Source: Davidsoniella eucalypti
Taxonomy: Eukaryota > Ascomycota > Sordariomycetes > Microascales > Ceratocystidaceae
DNA: 64,000 bases
Assembly (NCBI GenBank): GCA_004009845.1
Contig: RMBW01000005.1
Span: forward strand, 124,001 to 188,000
Direction: 5' to 3'
The notes under the pieces are model-generated. The model made no database searches, was not told where the DNA came from, and was given only the letters and a program-made list of their open reading frames with translations. The position numbers and the translations under genes are program-made. The first letter of the stretch is position 1. Each line of letters begins with the position of its first letter. Of this stretch, positions 35,876-46,652 are shown one piece after another.

Positions 35876-37192
35876 ATGTCCATAGATCTAAACTGGGAAG
35901 CCATCACAGGCGGTGCAGAAGGTGATCTTTTAGCCTCTAGTATCAGAGATTTTATCCACGAAAAGTTCCAGACAGTTGCTTTGCCACGGTTTCTCAAGTC
36001 AGTCAAGGTTCATTCGTTTTCATTTGGTGACATCGCTCCAGAACTAGAGCTCAAGGACATTACAGACCCTCTGCCTGATTTCTACGAAGAAGATCCAGAC
36101 GCAGACAACGCCGACTCTGAAGAGGATGAAGAAGACCTTGTCGCAGATCTTGAGCTTGAGCGCCGCCGACGAATTATTGGCGGCCGTGATGCCGAAGAAC
36201 GCTTTCGAGACGGGCTCTCTATGAATGACAGCCAGTATTGGCGCGCCACTACTCCCGGTGTTCCTGGCGGCACATCAAACCTACACTATTTCCAGCAAAC
36301 ACATCTCAGCGCCGGCTGGTCCGGGGCTCAAACCCCACTGGCCGCCGTCGCAGGTGCCCATCTCTCGGTTCCGTGGAATGGCAGTGGCGCACCACAAGGA
36401 TCCAAGCTTGCCGGACGGGGCAACATACCCAGCGGGGCGAAAACCGCAAAGTCGTCGACCGGGATCGGCGGACATAGTAGGAATCCCTCGATTGGCTCCG
36501 TCACATCGGCAGCTGAAGACGCTTTGCTGGCTGAGTTGAGAGAACGACGCGCCGGCGATGATGCGGCGGTTTTGGATGATATAGATACGGCTGCTGCGTC
36601 GGCTACGAGCCAGGCTGGCAAGCAGGATGAGGCTGACGGCGGTGAGCAGATCGGCGACGGAGATAGTGACGAGGGCAGCGATTCGATGCCACGGTATCGG
36701 GAGCCACGGCCAGATGACGTACAGGTTGTCTTCCGCATCCGCTATGCCGGCGATATCAAGCTACTCCTCACAGCGGAAATTCTACTCGACTATCCCATGC
36801 CCAGCTTCGTGGGAATCCCTGTCAAGTTGAATGTCACCGGTTTGACCTTTGATGGCGTTGGCGTCCTGGCCCATATCCGTAAGCGAGTCCACTTCTGTTT
36901 CCTCAGCCCTGAAGACGCCCTTGCTGCTGTGGGTCCAGACGCAGTCGAGCTTGATGAAGCCGTAGCTGCTGCTGCTGCTGTCGGTAGTTCTGCTCCTGGT
37001 AGTGCCCATCGTGGCAAGAAGTTTGGCGGTCTTTTGCAGGAAATCAGGGTCGAAAGCGAGATCGGCCAGCGTGAAAGCGGGAAGCAAAGCTTAAAGAATG
37101 TAGGCAAAGTCGAGCGGTTCATTCTGGAGCAAGTTAGACGAATCTTCGAGGATGAATTTGTGTATCCTAGTTTCTGGACATTCTTGGTTTGA
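35876..37192 (+). CDS. MDM12: Mitochondrial distribution and morphology protein 12 (ERMES subunit)
   Basis: Single exon, 438 aa. MSIDLNWEAITGG at the start is the family signature, so 35876 is preferred over the in-frame ATG at 35849, which would add nine residues. Mdm12 is a lipid-binding SMP-domain subunit of the ER-mitochondria encounter structure, working with Mmm1, Mdm10 and Mdm34 in phospholipid exchange. Visible features: RDFIHEKFQTVALPRFLKSV and VHSFSFGDIAPELELKDI (first SMP strand and helix), an acidic insertion (residues about 70-95), a long Ala/Ser/Gly-rich loop (about 130-270), then VVFRIRYAGDIKLLLTAEI and the C-terminal FILEQVRRIFEDEFVYPSFW. Convergent with VPS28; the two stop codons are only 82 bp apart. 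Confidence 0.96.
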   Translation: MSIDLNWEAITGGAEGDLLASSIRDFIHEKFQTVALPRFLKSVKVHSFSFGDIAPELELKDITDPLPDFYEEDPDADNADSEEDEEDLVADLELERRRRIIGGRDAEERFRDGLSMNDSQYWRATTPGVPGGTSNLHYFQQTHLSAGWSGAQTPLAAVAGAHLSVPWNGSGAPQGSKLAGRGNIPSGAKTAKSSTGIGGHSRNPSIGSVTSAAEDALLAELRERRAGDDAAVLDDIDTAAASATSQAGKQDEADGGEQIGDGDSDEGSDSMPRYREPRPDDVQVVFRIRYAGDIKLLLTAEILLDYPMPSFVGIPVKLNVTGLTFDGVGVLAHIRKRVHFCFLSPEDALAAVGPDAVELDEAVAAAAAVGSSAPGSAHRGKKFGGLLQEIRVESEIGQRESGKQSLKNVGKVERFILEQVRRIFEDEFVYPSFWTFLV

Positions 37193-37274
37193 AATTGATG
37201 GTTATGTACGATTATGATATTATGCTATAGATACTAATTATATGGTTGCGTCGTCTTGTTTTTGTTCCGATACG

Positions 37275-38098
37275 TCACGATAAAATACGCTTGAAGCCGT
37301 TGTATGCTTGTTGGATATCCATTTCCAACTCCCGAGCCTGGTCCTCGCTTAGTTCATCCGTTGCTTTCATTTGGTTCAAGGATATCAACCACTGCACAAT
37401 CTTGCCGCGGTTTTCGAAGTCTTTGTCGGTGACTTTGTTCACAGATTGGATTACATCGGACAGTAGAGGATGCAGCTGATCTTTAGAGAGAAGGCCAAGC
37501 TTGACCGCGTCAAGAAAGGTGATGAATTCTTGTGTTGCTTCAGCGATCAGTATGCCGTTAGCATTGCTGGAAACTGCAGTTTGAACAGGCGCTGATGAGG
37601 CCGAAATAGTCGTAGCAGGCATTCCTACGCGGATTCGCTCAGTAGCTCGAGGAACTTCAAGCTGTCAAAGATATACTACGTTAGTATAGTGAGAGATATG
37701 GTCAGTTCGAGGATCGGGTATCGACGTACATCCCACTCAGACTTGAACGATTCAAGACTTTCAAAATGTGCCGCTACCATATCGTCAGCCAAGATAGATT
37801 TGTACTGCTTCAATAGGCGCTCGCAGATCTCTGCGTACTCCATTTCCGGCACAACATCTTTCAAGAAGGCCTTCTCGAGGGCGTCTAGAGTGATCAATAT
37901 GCTGAAAATCTCAGCTAGGGACTCTTGCATATCACTCTCTGTTCGAGTTGCTGCGAGTTTTACTTCCTACAGCTAGTTAGCATAGTACACAGAGTTATCG
38001 AAGCCACTTATACAAACCTCGTCTAGATTGATAGTCGCAGATCGTGAAGTGTTGGGCACGTAGCTATACGGCATCGGCGCATAGGGCTGAGTTGACAT
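37275..38098 (-). CDS. VPS28: ESCRT-I subunit Vps28
   Basis: Three exons: 38098-38018, 37966-37730 and 37661-37275; introns of 51 nt and 68 nt. The product is 234 aa, normal for the family. The start MSTQPYAPMPYSYVPN and SATINLDE/EVKLAATRTE, then LAEIFSILITLDALEKAFLK and LLKQYKSILADD, are characteristic of the Vps28 N-terminal core, which binds the Vps23/Vps37 headpiece. RATERIRVG leads into the C-terminal four-helix domain (FLDAVKLGLLSKDQLHPLL...), which links ESCRT-I to ESCRT-II. It acts in sorting ubiquitinated cargo at endosomes. Divergent from NOC2 with 431 bp between starts. Confidence 0.96.
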
Positions 38099-38529
38099 TT
38101 TGGGCGAATATATAGCCCTAGATCACATCCCGCCTACAAAAAAATAAAATTCGATCGAGTTTGGAAGTTACGGGGCTTTTAGAGCGTCGCGTCGCATCCC
38201 AATTGTCGTTGGTGATGCTTCATATAGTGGCGCGGGGCCGGCAGAAAGCGACCTCACCGCCTTTAGCTTCTTCCTAAAGCGGACTAGTCAATATGCGATA
38301 AGATAGTAAAAAAACCCGCCAAAATTTCAGAAAAAAATATTTGGAGGATTTTTGAAGGCTATACAAAACAGAAGCATCAAAAAGCATCGACAAAGGCCTT
38401 TGCCCAACGCACGCCTTTTCTTCTATAGTTGTTCATATTGCCATAATCACAGCGGCTCCTTTGTCTATCTCTCCCCTCCACAACATCATACATTCTCTTT
38501 AGGCTCTGTCCTACCGTCTCTTTTTCACA
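38099..38529. promoter_or_regulatory. Divergent promoter region of VPS28 and NOC2
   Basis: 431 bp between start codons. Pyrimidine-rich tracts directly before the NOC2 ATG are typical of highly expressed fungal genes. No defined site was called. Confidence 0.45.
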
Positions 38530-40863
38530 ATGGGCAAGCCGGCGAAAGCGACGAAAAAGTTCGAGAAGAAGCACCTCAAGGGCGTTCTCGAAAAACGCAA
38601 GGCTTCTACCAAGATCAAGCAGCGCCAACAAATCAAGGCCAAGTCACAACAACGAAAGCACCGCGATGACGACTTCCTCAAGGGCACCGAAGAGAACAAC
38701 ACCCTCGCGCCCAAGCTGCCGCGGGGCTCCAAGATGCGCGATGCCAACGTCAGCGCAATGAGCGTCGACGATTTCTTCAAGGGCGGTTTCGAGATCCTTG
38801 ACGGCGCCGAAGCACAGAAGACCGCTGCTCAGCTGGGCAAGAGAAAGCGGGATGGCGAGGCCGGCGGCGAGGATAACGACATCGAGGTTGACACCACCGG
38901 CTACAGTGACGACGAGAATGCCGAAGACGGCGACGATGACGATGATAACCGGGTCTTCAGCGGCAGTGAAGGCGACGAGATCAGCGATGATGACGGCATG
39001 AACCAAAAGGCCATGGACGAGCTAGCCAGCAAGGACCCCGAGTTCTACAAGTACCTGCGGGAAAACGACCCCGAAGCCCTCGACTTTGACGACGCTGCCG
39101 ACCTAGCTGAGGTCGATGCATTGAGCGGCGCCGAAGACGAAGACGCAGAGGCCGGTGAGCAGCCCAAGAAGAAGCGGAAGAAGGACGCCAAGGAAAAGAA
39201 AGAAAAGAAGGCCCAGCCCGAAAAGGTTGTTGAGCCCGAGATAGGCAGCGAGCTGACCCGCGACGTCATTGCCCGCTGGAAGAAGTCGATGGAGGAGACC
39301 TTCTCGCTCAAAGCTGCCCGCCAGGTTGTTTTGGCCTTCCGCAGTGCTGCTCACCTCAACAACGATTCTGTCGACGAAGACCCGCGCCAGCGCTTCCGGA
39401 TCTCGGATCCCCAGGCCTTCAACGACATTGTGGTGGTGGCCCTCAAGCATCTTCCTCTTGTTATCCAGCACCACTTACCCGTCAAGGAGTCTTCAGCCGG
39501 TCGTTCCTACGTCCAGACCGAGGGCAACAAGTTCAAGACTCTGTCTACCCTTCTCAAGACCTACACTGCCTCCATCATGCACCTGCTGTCGACGCTGTCA
39601 GATGACAAGACACTGAAGCTGACCATTGGTGCTCTTGAGCCTCTCATTCCTTACCTGCTGTCGTTCAAGAAGCTACTCAAGGCTCTGATCAAGACTATTG
39701 TGCGCTTCTGGGCCCAGCCTGCCAGTGCGCAGACTACCCGCATTACCGCCTTCATGGTGCTCAGAAAGACCGTCGTCATCGGCGACCGCGGTCTCCGTGA
39801 AGCTGTGCTCAAGGAGACTTACCAAGGCCTCATCCAGGGCTGCCGTGTAACCAACTCCACGACCATACAGGGCATCAACCTGATGAAGAACAGTGCCGCC
39901 AGTCTCTGGGGCATCGATCCCGTCATCGGCTACACCACTGCCTTTGGCTTCGTGCGCCAGGCCGCCATCCATCTGCGTAACAGCATTGTACACAACCAAA
40001 ACGACGCTTTCCGCATCATCTACAACTGGCAATACACGCACTCGCTCGACTTCTGGTCCTGCGTGCTGGCTGAGCACTGTTCGAGTGCCCGTCTGGCCGA
40101 GTCCGGCGACAAAGAGAACCAGCTGAAGTTACTCGTGTACCCGTTAGTGCAGGTGACTCTCGGCGCACTACGTTTGATTCCCACCGCCACCTACTTCCCG
40201 CTCCGCTTCCACCTAGTGCGTTCGCTGCTACGTATCTCACGCGCTACTGGCTCGTACATCCCCGTAGCCCCCGCCCTTATCGAAGTGCTCAACTCAGCTG
40301 AGATGCGCAAGGCACCTAAGAACAGCACACAGAAGCCGCTCGACTTCTCCGTCAACTACAAGGCCTCCAAGGCTTACCAGAAGACCCGCGTGTACCAGGA
40401 TGGTCTAGGCGAGCAAGTCACTGAGCTCCTCGGCGAGTTTTTCGGCTTATGGGCCACCAACATTGCCTTCCCCGAACTTTCCCTACCCGTAGTCATCCAA
40501 GTCAAGCGGTGGCTGAAGCAAACCAGCAAGAAGACCGGCGGTAACCGTAACGCCAAGGTAGCCAACGGGCTCGTACTTCTGGTCAAGAAGATCGAAGCCA
40601 ACACACGCTTCATCGAAGAGAAGCGTGCCAAGGTCGAATTTGCTCCCAAGGATCGTGCTCAGGTCGACGCTTTCTTGCGCGACTTTGACTGGGAGAACAC
40701 ACCGCTCGGCGCATACTTGGCTGTTCAGCGTACGCTGAGATCGGACAAGGCAAAACTGATGGAACAGGCACGGAAGGATGATGAGTTGAAGCGTAAACAG
40801 AACGAGAAGCGGGCGATCGAAGAAGCTACCAATGACGACGATGAAGAGGAGGAGGATAAATGA
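38530..40863 (+). CDS. NOC2: Nucleolar complex protein 2 (60S ribosome assembly)
   Basis: Single exon, 777 aa. Noc2 pairs with Noc1 and then Noc3 to carry pre-60S particles through the nucleolus and nucleoplasm. The N-terminus is basic (MGKPAKATKKFEKKHLKG), with several acidic runs at about 110-220 (DDENAEDGDDDDD and similar) and a Lys-rich nuclear-localisation-like patch near 215-235 (PKKKRKKDAKEKKEKK). The conserved Noc2 domain covers about 330-640 (for example FWAQPASAQTTRITAF, IQGINLMKNSAASLWG and WQYTHSLDFWSCVL). The tail is charged (RKQNEKRAIEEATNDDDEEEED). GC-rich, strongly biased codon use compared with neighbours fits high expression. Confidence 0.95.
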   Translation: MGKPAKATKKFEKKHLKGVLEKRKASTKIKQRQQIKAKSQQRKHRDDDFLKGTEENNTLAPKLPRGSKMRDANVSAMSVDDFFKGGFEILDGAEAQKTAAQLGKRKRDGEAGGEDNDIEVDTTGYSDDENAEDGDDDDDNRVFSGSEGDEISDDDGMNQKAMDELASKDPEFYKYLRENDPEALDFDDAADLAEVDALSGAEDEDAEAGEQPKKKRKKDAKEKKEKKAQPEKVVEPEIGSELTRDVIARWKKSMEETFSLKAARQVVLAFRSAAHLNNDSVDEDPRQRFRISDPQAFNDIVVVALKHLPLVIQHHLPVKESSAGRSYVQTEGNKFKTLSTLLKTYTASIMHLLSTLSDDKTLKLTIGALEPLIPYLLSFKKLLKALIKTIVRFWAQPASAQTTRITAFMVLRKTVVIGDRGLREAVLKETYQGLIQGCRVTNSTTIQGINLMKNSAASLWGIDPVIGYTTAFGFVRQAAIHLRNSIVHNQNDAFRIIYNWQYTHSLDFWSCVLAEHCSSARLAESGDKENQLKLLVYPLVQVTLGALRLIPTATYFPLRFHLVRSLLRISRATGSYIPVAPALIEVLNSAEMRKAPKNSTQKPLDFSVNYKASKAYQKTRVYQDGLGEQVTELLGEFFGLWATNIAFPELSLPVVIQVKRWLKQTSKKTGGNRNAKVANGLVLLVKKIEANTRFIEEKRAKVEFAPKDRAQVDAFLRDFDWENTPLGAYLAVQRTLRSDKAKLMEQARKDDELKRKQNEKRAIEEATNDDDEEEEDK

Positions 40864-41628
40864 GTAACCAAAAAATCATTTACTTGTGGTATATTTTTTA
40901 TCTTTTTCCTTGTCTTATACCGTGTATTCTTGCCCTATCTATCATTTGTTTTTTCTTTGTTTGCTTCTTTTTTTTTCCTTTTGTTGATCATTTGATTTTG
41001 GGTTTTTTTGGCAAGGATGCTAATCATATCGTAGCAAAATCAAGAGTTACATATCTGTCAATGTTCGTTTTACGAGTCTTTGAGTTCTTCTTTTTGGCAT
41101 AAAAGTATTGCATGTTAGACTCTACTTGATAGACCAACAAACACATCTTCTTTTCCTCACAGATATGACTTCAATAGTTACTTTATGACGTGATATAATG
41201 CAATGTTGACTAATACTAATGATGATTCAATAACACTCTCAATCAAGCACTGGGGATTGCTTGAAAATGCAATACGCTACACACTAACTTGAACATATTA
41301 GTTCTCTCTCTTCTTAATAAGAAAAGAAAAACAAGAAACAAAAAAAAATCATAAACTCCAAGATACCAACTAACCAAGCCCTCTCTTCCTTGAAAAAAAA
41401 TGAAACTAAAAAAGTAAAACGCCAATAAAGAACTTCCGAAAGTATGCCCTCAATTCCCAACTTTCCCATGAATAGCCGTTTCCTAAATACTAAAACAAAG
41501 TCGTGAAGTTCTACCGAGCGTTTTTTTTAACTTGAGATCCCCCTCGTATACGAAAAAAAAAAAAAAAGAAGAAAAAAGAGGGAAAAAAACTAATATCAAG
41601 CGTTTAGATCCCGGCACGAGAGTCTCCT
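40864..41628. other. 3' intergenic region between convergent genes
   Basis: AT-rich, with T-rich text on the plus strand just after NOC2 and A-rich runs (about 41551-41590) beside the minus-strand gene's stop. It holds the 3' UTRs of both genes and nothing else seen. Confidence 0.5.
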
Positions 41629-44600
41629 CTATGTGTCACGGATTCCCTCCCATGTCAACTGCTGGCTAAGATCGACACCAGCAACATTCATGCCGGTGAT
41701 GCTCATGATGGTCGTTTCCAACTGCTCTTCCGTCATAGCCTGGCCAGCTTGTTTTTGGCCTTCGAGAACATCGTACAGAGAGTAGATCTGATCGTTCTTG
41801 GCTTCAAGCTTCTTGAGAATCGTTCTTAGCTGCGATGCAATCTCCTTGCGTTCCCGCTTACCCAGAGACTTGTCGAGAGCATTGTACTTGGCCTGTAGAG
41901 CAGTCAATTCCATGTTGAGATGCTCAGACTCGTCTTCCAAGGCTTTGATCACAATGGCTAAAGCGTTGCCTGGGGGCTGAGAAGGACGCATAGTCGGATC
42001 CTCGAAGTGGTACGCAGCAACAATCGACACCCGTTCACTAGCCGGAACAGGACGCGGCACGGAAATCCGCTTCTTACCCTCGCTCATCTCGGCCATTGAA
42101 ATAATGTTCTTGTGTGTCGATATACGAGAGCATACGTTGCAGTTGCGGCAGCTGTGCTCACAGAGTTGATCAAGAACCTTACGGGCATTAACAGAAAGAG
42201 CAGGGCAAACTTCCTTGTTCGCCTCGGAAGCAATAGTCGGGTTAGGGAGATTTCTTGTCAGCTCCTTAGTGACTTCTCGTGTCAGTCCATCAGTAGTAAC
42301 ACCATCAGTCATTCCATCGGTTGCGCTGCGAAGCGTAAAATCGACGGTGCGGCCACCGTCTAAACGTCGGCTGAACTGCTCTGATAGGTTCTGCGTCATG
42401 TTCTGCATCCGAGATTGGCCGAGACTCATGTTGGTAAGATCCTGAGTGATGTTGCCGTTGGATTTTTTCTTGAGAAACTTCTTAGACTTTGTTGTGTTGG
42501 TGACGTCCTTCTCTACTTCGGTCTGAGGTCTCGCATCCAAACGAACCGAGAAGTTATTCGTGATATTGTCGTTCGACTCGAAACCAATGCTACCAGTTTC
42601 AGTGTCGTCCTGCTGGATGCTATGGGGGGTCTTGATCGAACTGCGACGCTTGCTACTGCGGTTGGCAGCCGAATTAGACATCAAGTTGCGTGTGTTCTCT
42701 TCGGTAGAGGCCGTCATATCAGGGACATCAAACTTGACAGAGTTTCCACTCTTGGCTGGCTTTGACTGCTGGGGACTGGTATTGAAGCCATCATCCTCGA
42801 TCTCGCCTGTCTCCATATCCTTGAATGATGTCTCGGTGAAGTCGACGTTGCGAGTGTTCTCCTTAACGCCAGATGTCAGGTTGATAGTCTGGGTCTGTTG
42901 AAGGAGTTGCTCCCGTCTACGAGCAAGCAATCTCTTGTTGAAAGTCCTGGTGCTCTCCATAGGCGTGGTATCATCGTCGGTGTGAACTATGATGTCGGGG
43001 ATAAAGAATGCCGATGTCATATTTTCCTCTTCAATGCCTCGTGTATTATTGTTGTCCTGGGCAGCGCTATTACGGAGATGTTCCATCTGACTCTTGAGGA
43101 ACTCAACCTCTTGTTTCAACTTATCATTGTCTGAGTTGATATCTTGCAGGCTACGCTCGAACTTTGAAGCCTGAAGACGAAGAGTCTTGTTGTCGGTGAA
43201 GTACTTATCGTTGTTGCGGACAAGACTATCGTTATCTTGACGGTAAGTGTTCTTCTCATCTCTCAGCTTGGTGACAACCTGTTGAAGTCTTTCGAGCTCA
43301 ACGTGGACACCAGAAACCTCGCCCTTGGCCAAATCAGTGGACTTGCGAAGCTCCTCGTTTTCACTCGTGACCTTGCGCGAGTTTGAGCGCAGAGATTGGT
43401 TCTCCATCATGAGAGATTCGTTTTCTCTCCGAAGGTTACCAATGTCTCCTTGTAAAGATTCTACCTGAGCCTTCAGAGATCCGTTCTCCTCGCGAAGACC
43501 GTTGTTATATTCACGAAGAGACTGAGCTTCTTGCTTCATTGACTCATTATTTGAACGCAGTTTGGTGCTAGACTGCTTCAAGGCGTTAATCTCAGCAATG
43601 AGAGCGTCGTCGGACTCGTGCATTTCGGTGGTGGCGTCAAGTTGTCTCTGAGTGACATGAAGTTCATGCTCGCTCATATCAAGTCTGCCCATAAGATCGT
43701 TGATATTCTCACAAGCAGCCTGGAGCTTCTTCATGGCACGTTCGCGCTCAATCGTGGCACCGTTCTTTTCGGATTCGGTGGTCTCATACTTCTGCGTCAT
43801 TTCCTGTAATCGGAAACGCAGAACAATAACTTCTTCCTCGAGTTCTAAAGATATGTCGTTAGCAACTGTAATCTTTCAGGTATCAGGGGTTTTTAAAGGT
43901 AAAATCTCACTCTTCTTCTCCTCCATCAAGCTTTCATTGACCGAAACCTTTTCTCCGGAGTTTTTCTCGAAGTTCAAAGTGTGTCCAAAGCTGCGACCTT
44001 TAAGAATCTCGATTTGGGACTGGAGTTCTTCGATCTCTTGTTGGAGCTCGTCGGCATACGATTGGACCATGTCATCATGCTCCTGAAGAGCTACGATCTC
44101 ATCTCGGATCATATCCATAGAAACAAAGATGTGTTCTTCATCCTCTGGAATCTTGAATCCATCGACTTCAGCATGGCCTTGGGAAGCATTCTTGTTGTCA
44201 CAGATATCAACTACTTTGCCATGCTTGACAAGGATAGGTACACCATTCTTAACAGTTCCATTGAAGCGAAGGGTTCCAGAAACGAAATCGCCCAGGTTAG
44301 AGACATCGGGCAAGAAGAAAGAACGACCGGTAGAGCCCATTGTATCGGTCTCGTTTTGGTTTGCCTGGGCGCGGGCCCGACGGGTCGCGGGAGAATCTGT
44401 AGTTGTCTGCAGTTTTTGGGTCTTTTTCTGCTGCTTGGCCGCAGCCTTGACCTCTTTGGATAGGACATGCTGAGCGAAGTTGAGCTTTCTTTGCACCTTC
44501 TGCGGGCTGGGCTCAATAGCGAGGTTCTGGGGCTTGTTAAGAATGGCGGGTAGAGATGTGCGTCTGAGGGGAGTTGGCGATCCATCTGGCGTAGATGGAC

Positions 44601-45207
44601 TTCTGGTGTGCTCTCTGGCCAACGGGCTGCGATTTTGAGGTTGGTACGGCAACCGCGTAGGTGGTGGCAGATTCAGGCGATCAGGAGAGAAGTTCGGGAT
44701 AGAGGACGCGTCAGACTCGCTCTCGACACGGGGCTGCATCTCAGCACGGGTTCTGCTAGAGCCAGTAAATGAGTCCAGAGTAAAGTCGTCCATGCTGAAA
44801 CGCTTCTTCACAGCCTTTGGTGGGCGGTTCTCCTTAGTTTCGGACTCAGCCTTGTATACAGGCGACGATGGAGCAGTAACAGCGCCGGACTCCTTGCCTT
44901 TGGTAGCAGCCTTGCGCGCGTCGGTGGGCAGAGGCTTCGGTTTAGAGTAAAAATCGGGCCATTTATTGTGGATGGCCTCCCAGTCGATCGAGGGCTTCCG
45001 GCCGTTCCCAGTGATTCGGGCGATGTCGTCGTTGAGCTTGCGAGTCGACTCGCCTTCGGGGTCCGTGTATACAGAGGTGATAGTAGGGTCTAATGTGCCG
45101 TGTGAGCCAGTTGACGATGGCGGTGAGTTGAATGGGTTTTCGCGGTTCGCATTCATCTCCCGCAAGATGCGCGAGCGATAGCGACCCTCTGGCGAATCTA
45201 TGTCCAT
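41629..45207 (-). CDS. Spindle pole body protein, Ppc89-like (Cep57 microtubule-binding domain)
   Basis: Exon 1 is 45207-43911; the intron is 43910-43845 (66 nt, GTGAGA...GCTAAC...TTTAG); exon 2 is 43844-41629. The join reads MEEKK/KLEEEVIVLRF and gives 1170 aa. The N-terminal third is disordered and Ser/Pro-rich, with a short conserved DWEAIHNKWPDFYSKPKP segment. Long coiled coils occupy about 420-720. A cysteine cluster (CEHSCRNCNVC, about residue 990) precedes the C-terminal helical region (ESEHLNMELTALQAKYNAL and MTEEQLETTIMSITG), which resembles the Cep57 microtubule-binding domain. These features fit Ppc89-type spindle pole body scaffolds; the exact orthologue name is from memory. A TSVYTDPEGE-type segment near the start is conserved-looking. 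Confidence 0.85.
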
Positions 45208-45834
45208 GGTGATAGATATGTAGAGCGGCTATAACTAAACAAACGCGTCGGGGTCGAGATGGCGGCGGGCGGCGCGTGATGGAAAGAAATGATACTCTCT
45301 AGATAAACAACAAAGAGCTTCCCGTGATAACATGCATGTAATAGAGGACGAAGATGGCAAAACGAGCGAACGATTTGGCTAGTCAAATCTGATACTCACG
45401 ATGGCTTAAGCTGGCAGAGTCAAAGTCAAGATCGACTAGATGGAAATTGGGTAGTAACTTAAAATTGCAGTAGAGGCAACGATGGAAAAGTTGAGCCTGC
45501 CATTTGGCTGGGACGGCGCAACATTGAGAAAACAGCAGGCACGGTCTGTGGTTTCCCTTGTTCATTGTTTATTTTCGGCTATTTTTGGCTTAGCCCGTAA
45601 ACAACTCTTGCGCAAGTGGGTCTCGGTACCTGCGCTGCACGCTATTTTTGCAGTCCATGGTAAGTACCCTGATCCAGTACCTGATTTGGTCATAAGTATG
45701 TGGACGTGTTTACTTTCTTAACCCTCGTTGATTGAACGATCACTTTTTTTTTTTTTTTTTTTTTAATTCATTTATCTTATGGAGCTATAGAGCTATGAAG
45801 ATTCGATCACTTTTTAATTGAGAGATACATGTAG
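45208..45834. other. Promoter of the Ppc89-like gene and repeat border
   Basis: Contains the minus-strand promoter and a 21-base T run at about 45744-45764. The text CGATCACTTTTT occurs on both sides of it (45738 and 45804), a small local duplication. The 79-codon plus-strand frame at 45482 shows nothing recognisable. Confidence 0.4.
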
Positions 45835-46046
45835 CCAGCGATCGCGAAAAGTGTAGAGAAAAGGGGGTTGGTGAGAACTACCCTCGAGAGAGGAAAAAAA
45901 GGGCTCAAGGCCTCACAAAACGGAGCATCATGAAATAAATCAATAGATGCGAACAGCGACATTGGTGATATGTGCTGGTTGCTCTTAAAAACCCGGAATT
46001 TTTCGTCTTTGGACAAAGGAGGAGGCACCGAAAACAGGGAAGGTTG
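45835..46046 (+). repeat. Dispersed repeat R2, copy C
   Basis: Matches copies A and D from CCAGCGATCGCGAAAAG to the terminus GGGAAGGTTG, with a ~25-bp deletion near the end that removes the CTCGGGGGTACC-type block. It is truncated at its left end. Confidence 0.7.
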
Positions 46047-46652
46047 GCCTGCTGTTAGATAAAGTGGGGCTTTTTAGACAACCCTAACTTTGATGATGTT
46101 GAAGTACATAGATAGTGTTTGTCAATGACCTAAAACTAAATAGTTAATCACAGTTTCAATTTTTATATATATTTCTTATTGCATTTGTTGTTACACAAAG
46201 CCAAGGTATACTAAGCAGTCGTCATAAATTACTCTTAACCATTTCTTTCCTTAAGGTATAGCATATTCATAAACCTTAGCAATTAGTGATGTATGTTGTA
46301 TTAAGGTATCAAGGGCTTAGAAAGACTAAAAAAAAAACTTAATTTATTTTTATTAAGGTGGAAATGGAGCTTTGATTATTGGAAAAACGGAGACAGGCAA
46401 CAAACGTTCAACATATTTGCCTTCGCAGAACTAGTGCAAATGCCATCTATTCTTGGGGTAATTTCCACTGGTGTTTGTTTATTAAAACCTCTTTTGGTTG
46501 TTTCTTAGTTTGATATTCACTTTAACTAATTTGTTTATAAACATTCAAGAATCTACTGTTTCTAGCTATTCTATTCATTGAACATCAACCTTCATTTTTG
46601 ACATTAAATTTTCATCACTCACCACTAACGCAGCACAAAACCTGCCAACGAC
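46047..46652. promoter_or_regulatory. AT-rich upstream region of the HNH gene
   Basis: No coding frame. CT-rich text at 46585-46640 directly before the ATG is leader-like. Confidence 0.35.

Noticed and set aside
45482..45721. 79-codon plus-strand frame upstream of the Ppc89-like gene
   Set aside because: No domain, no clear transcript context; likely promoter sequence.
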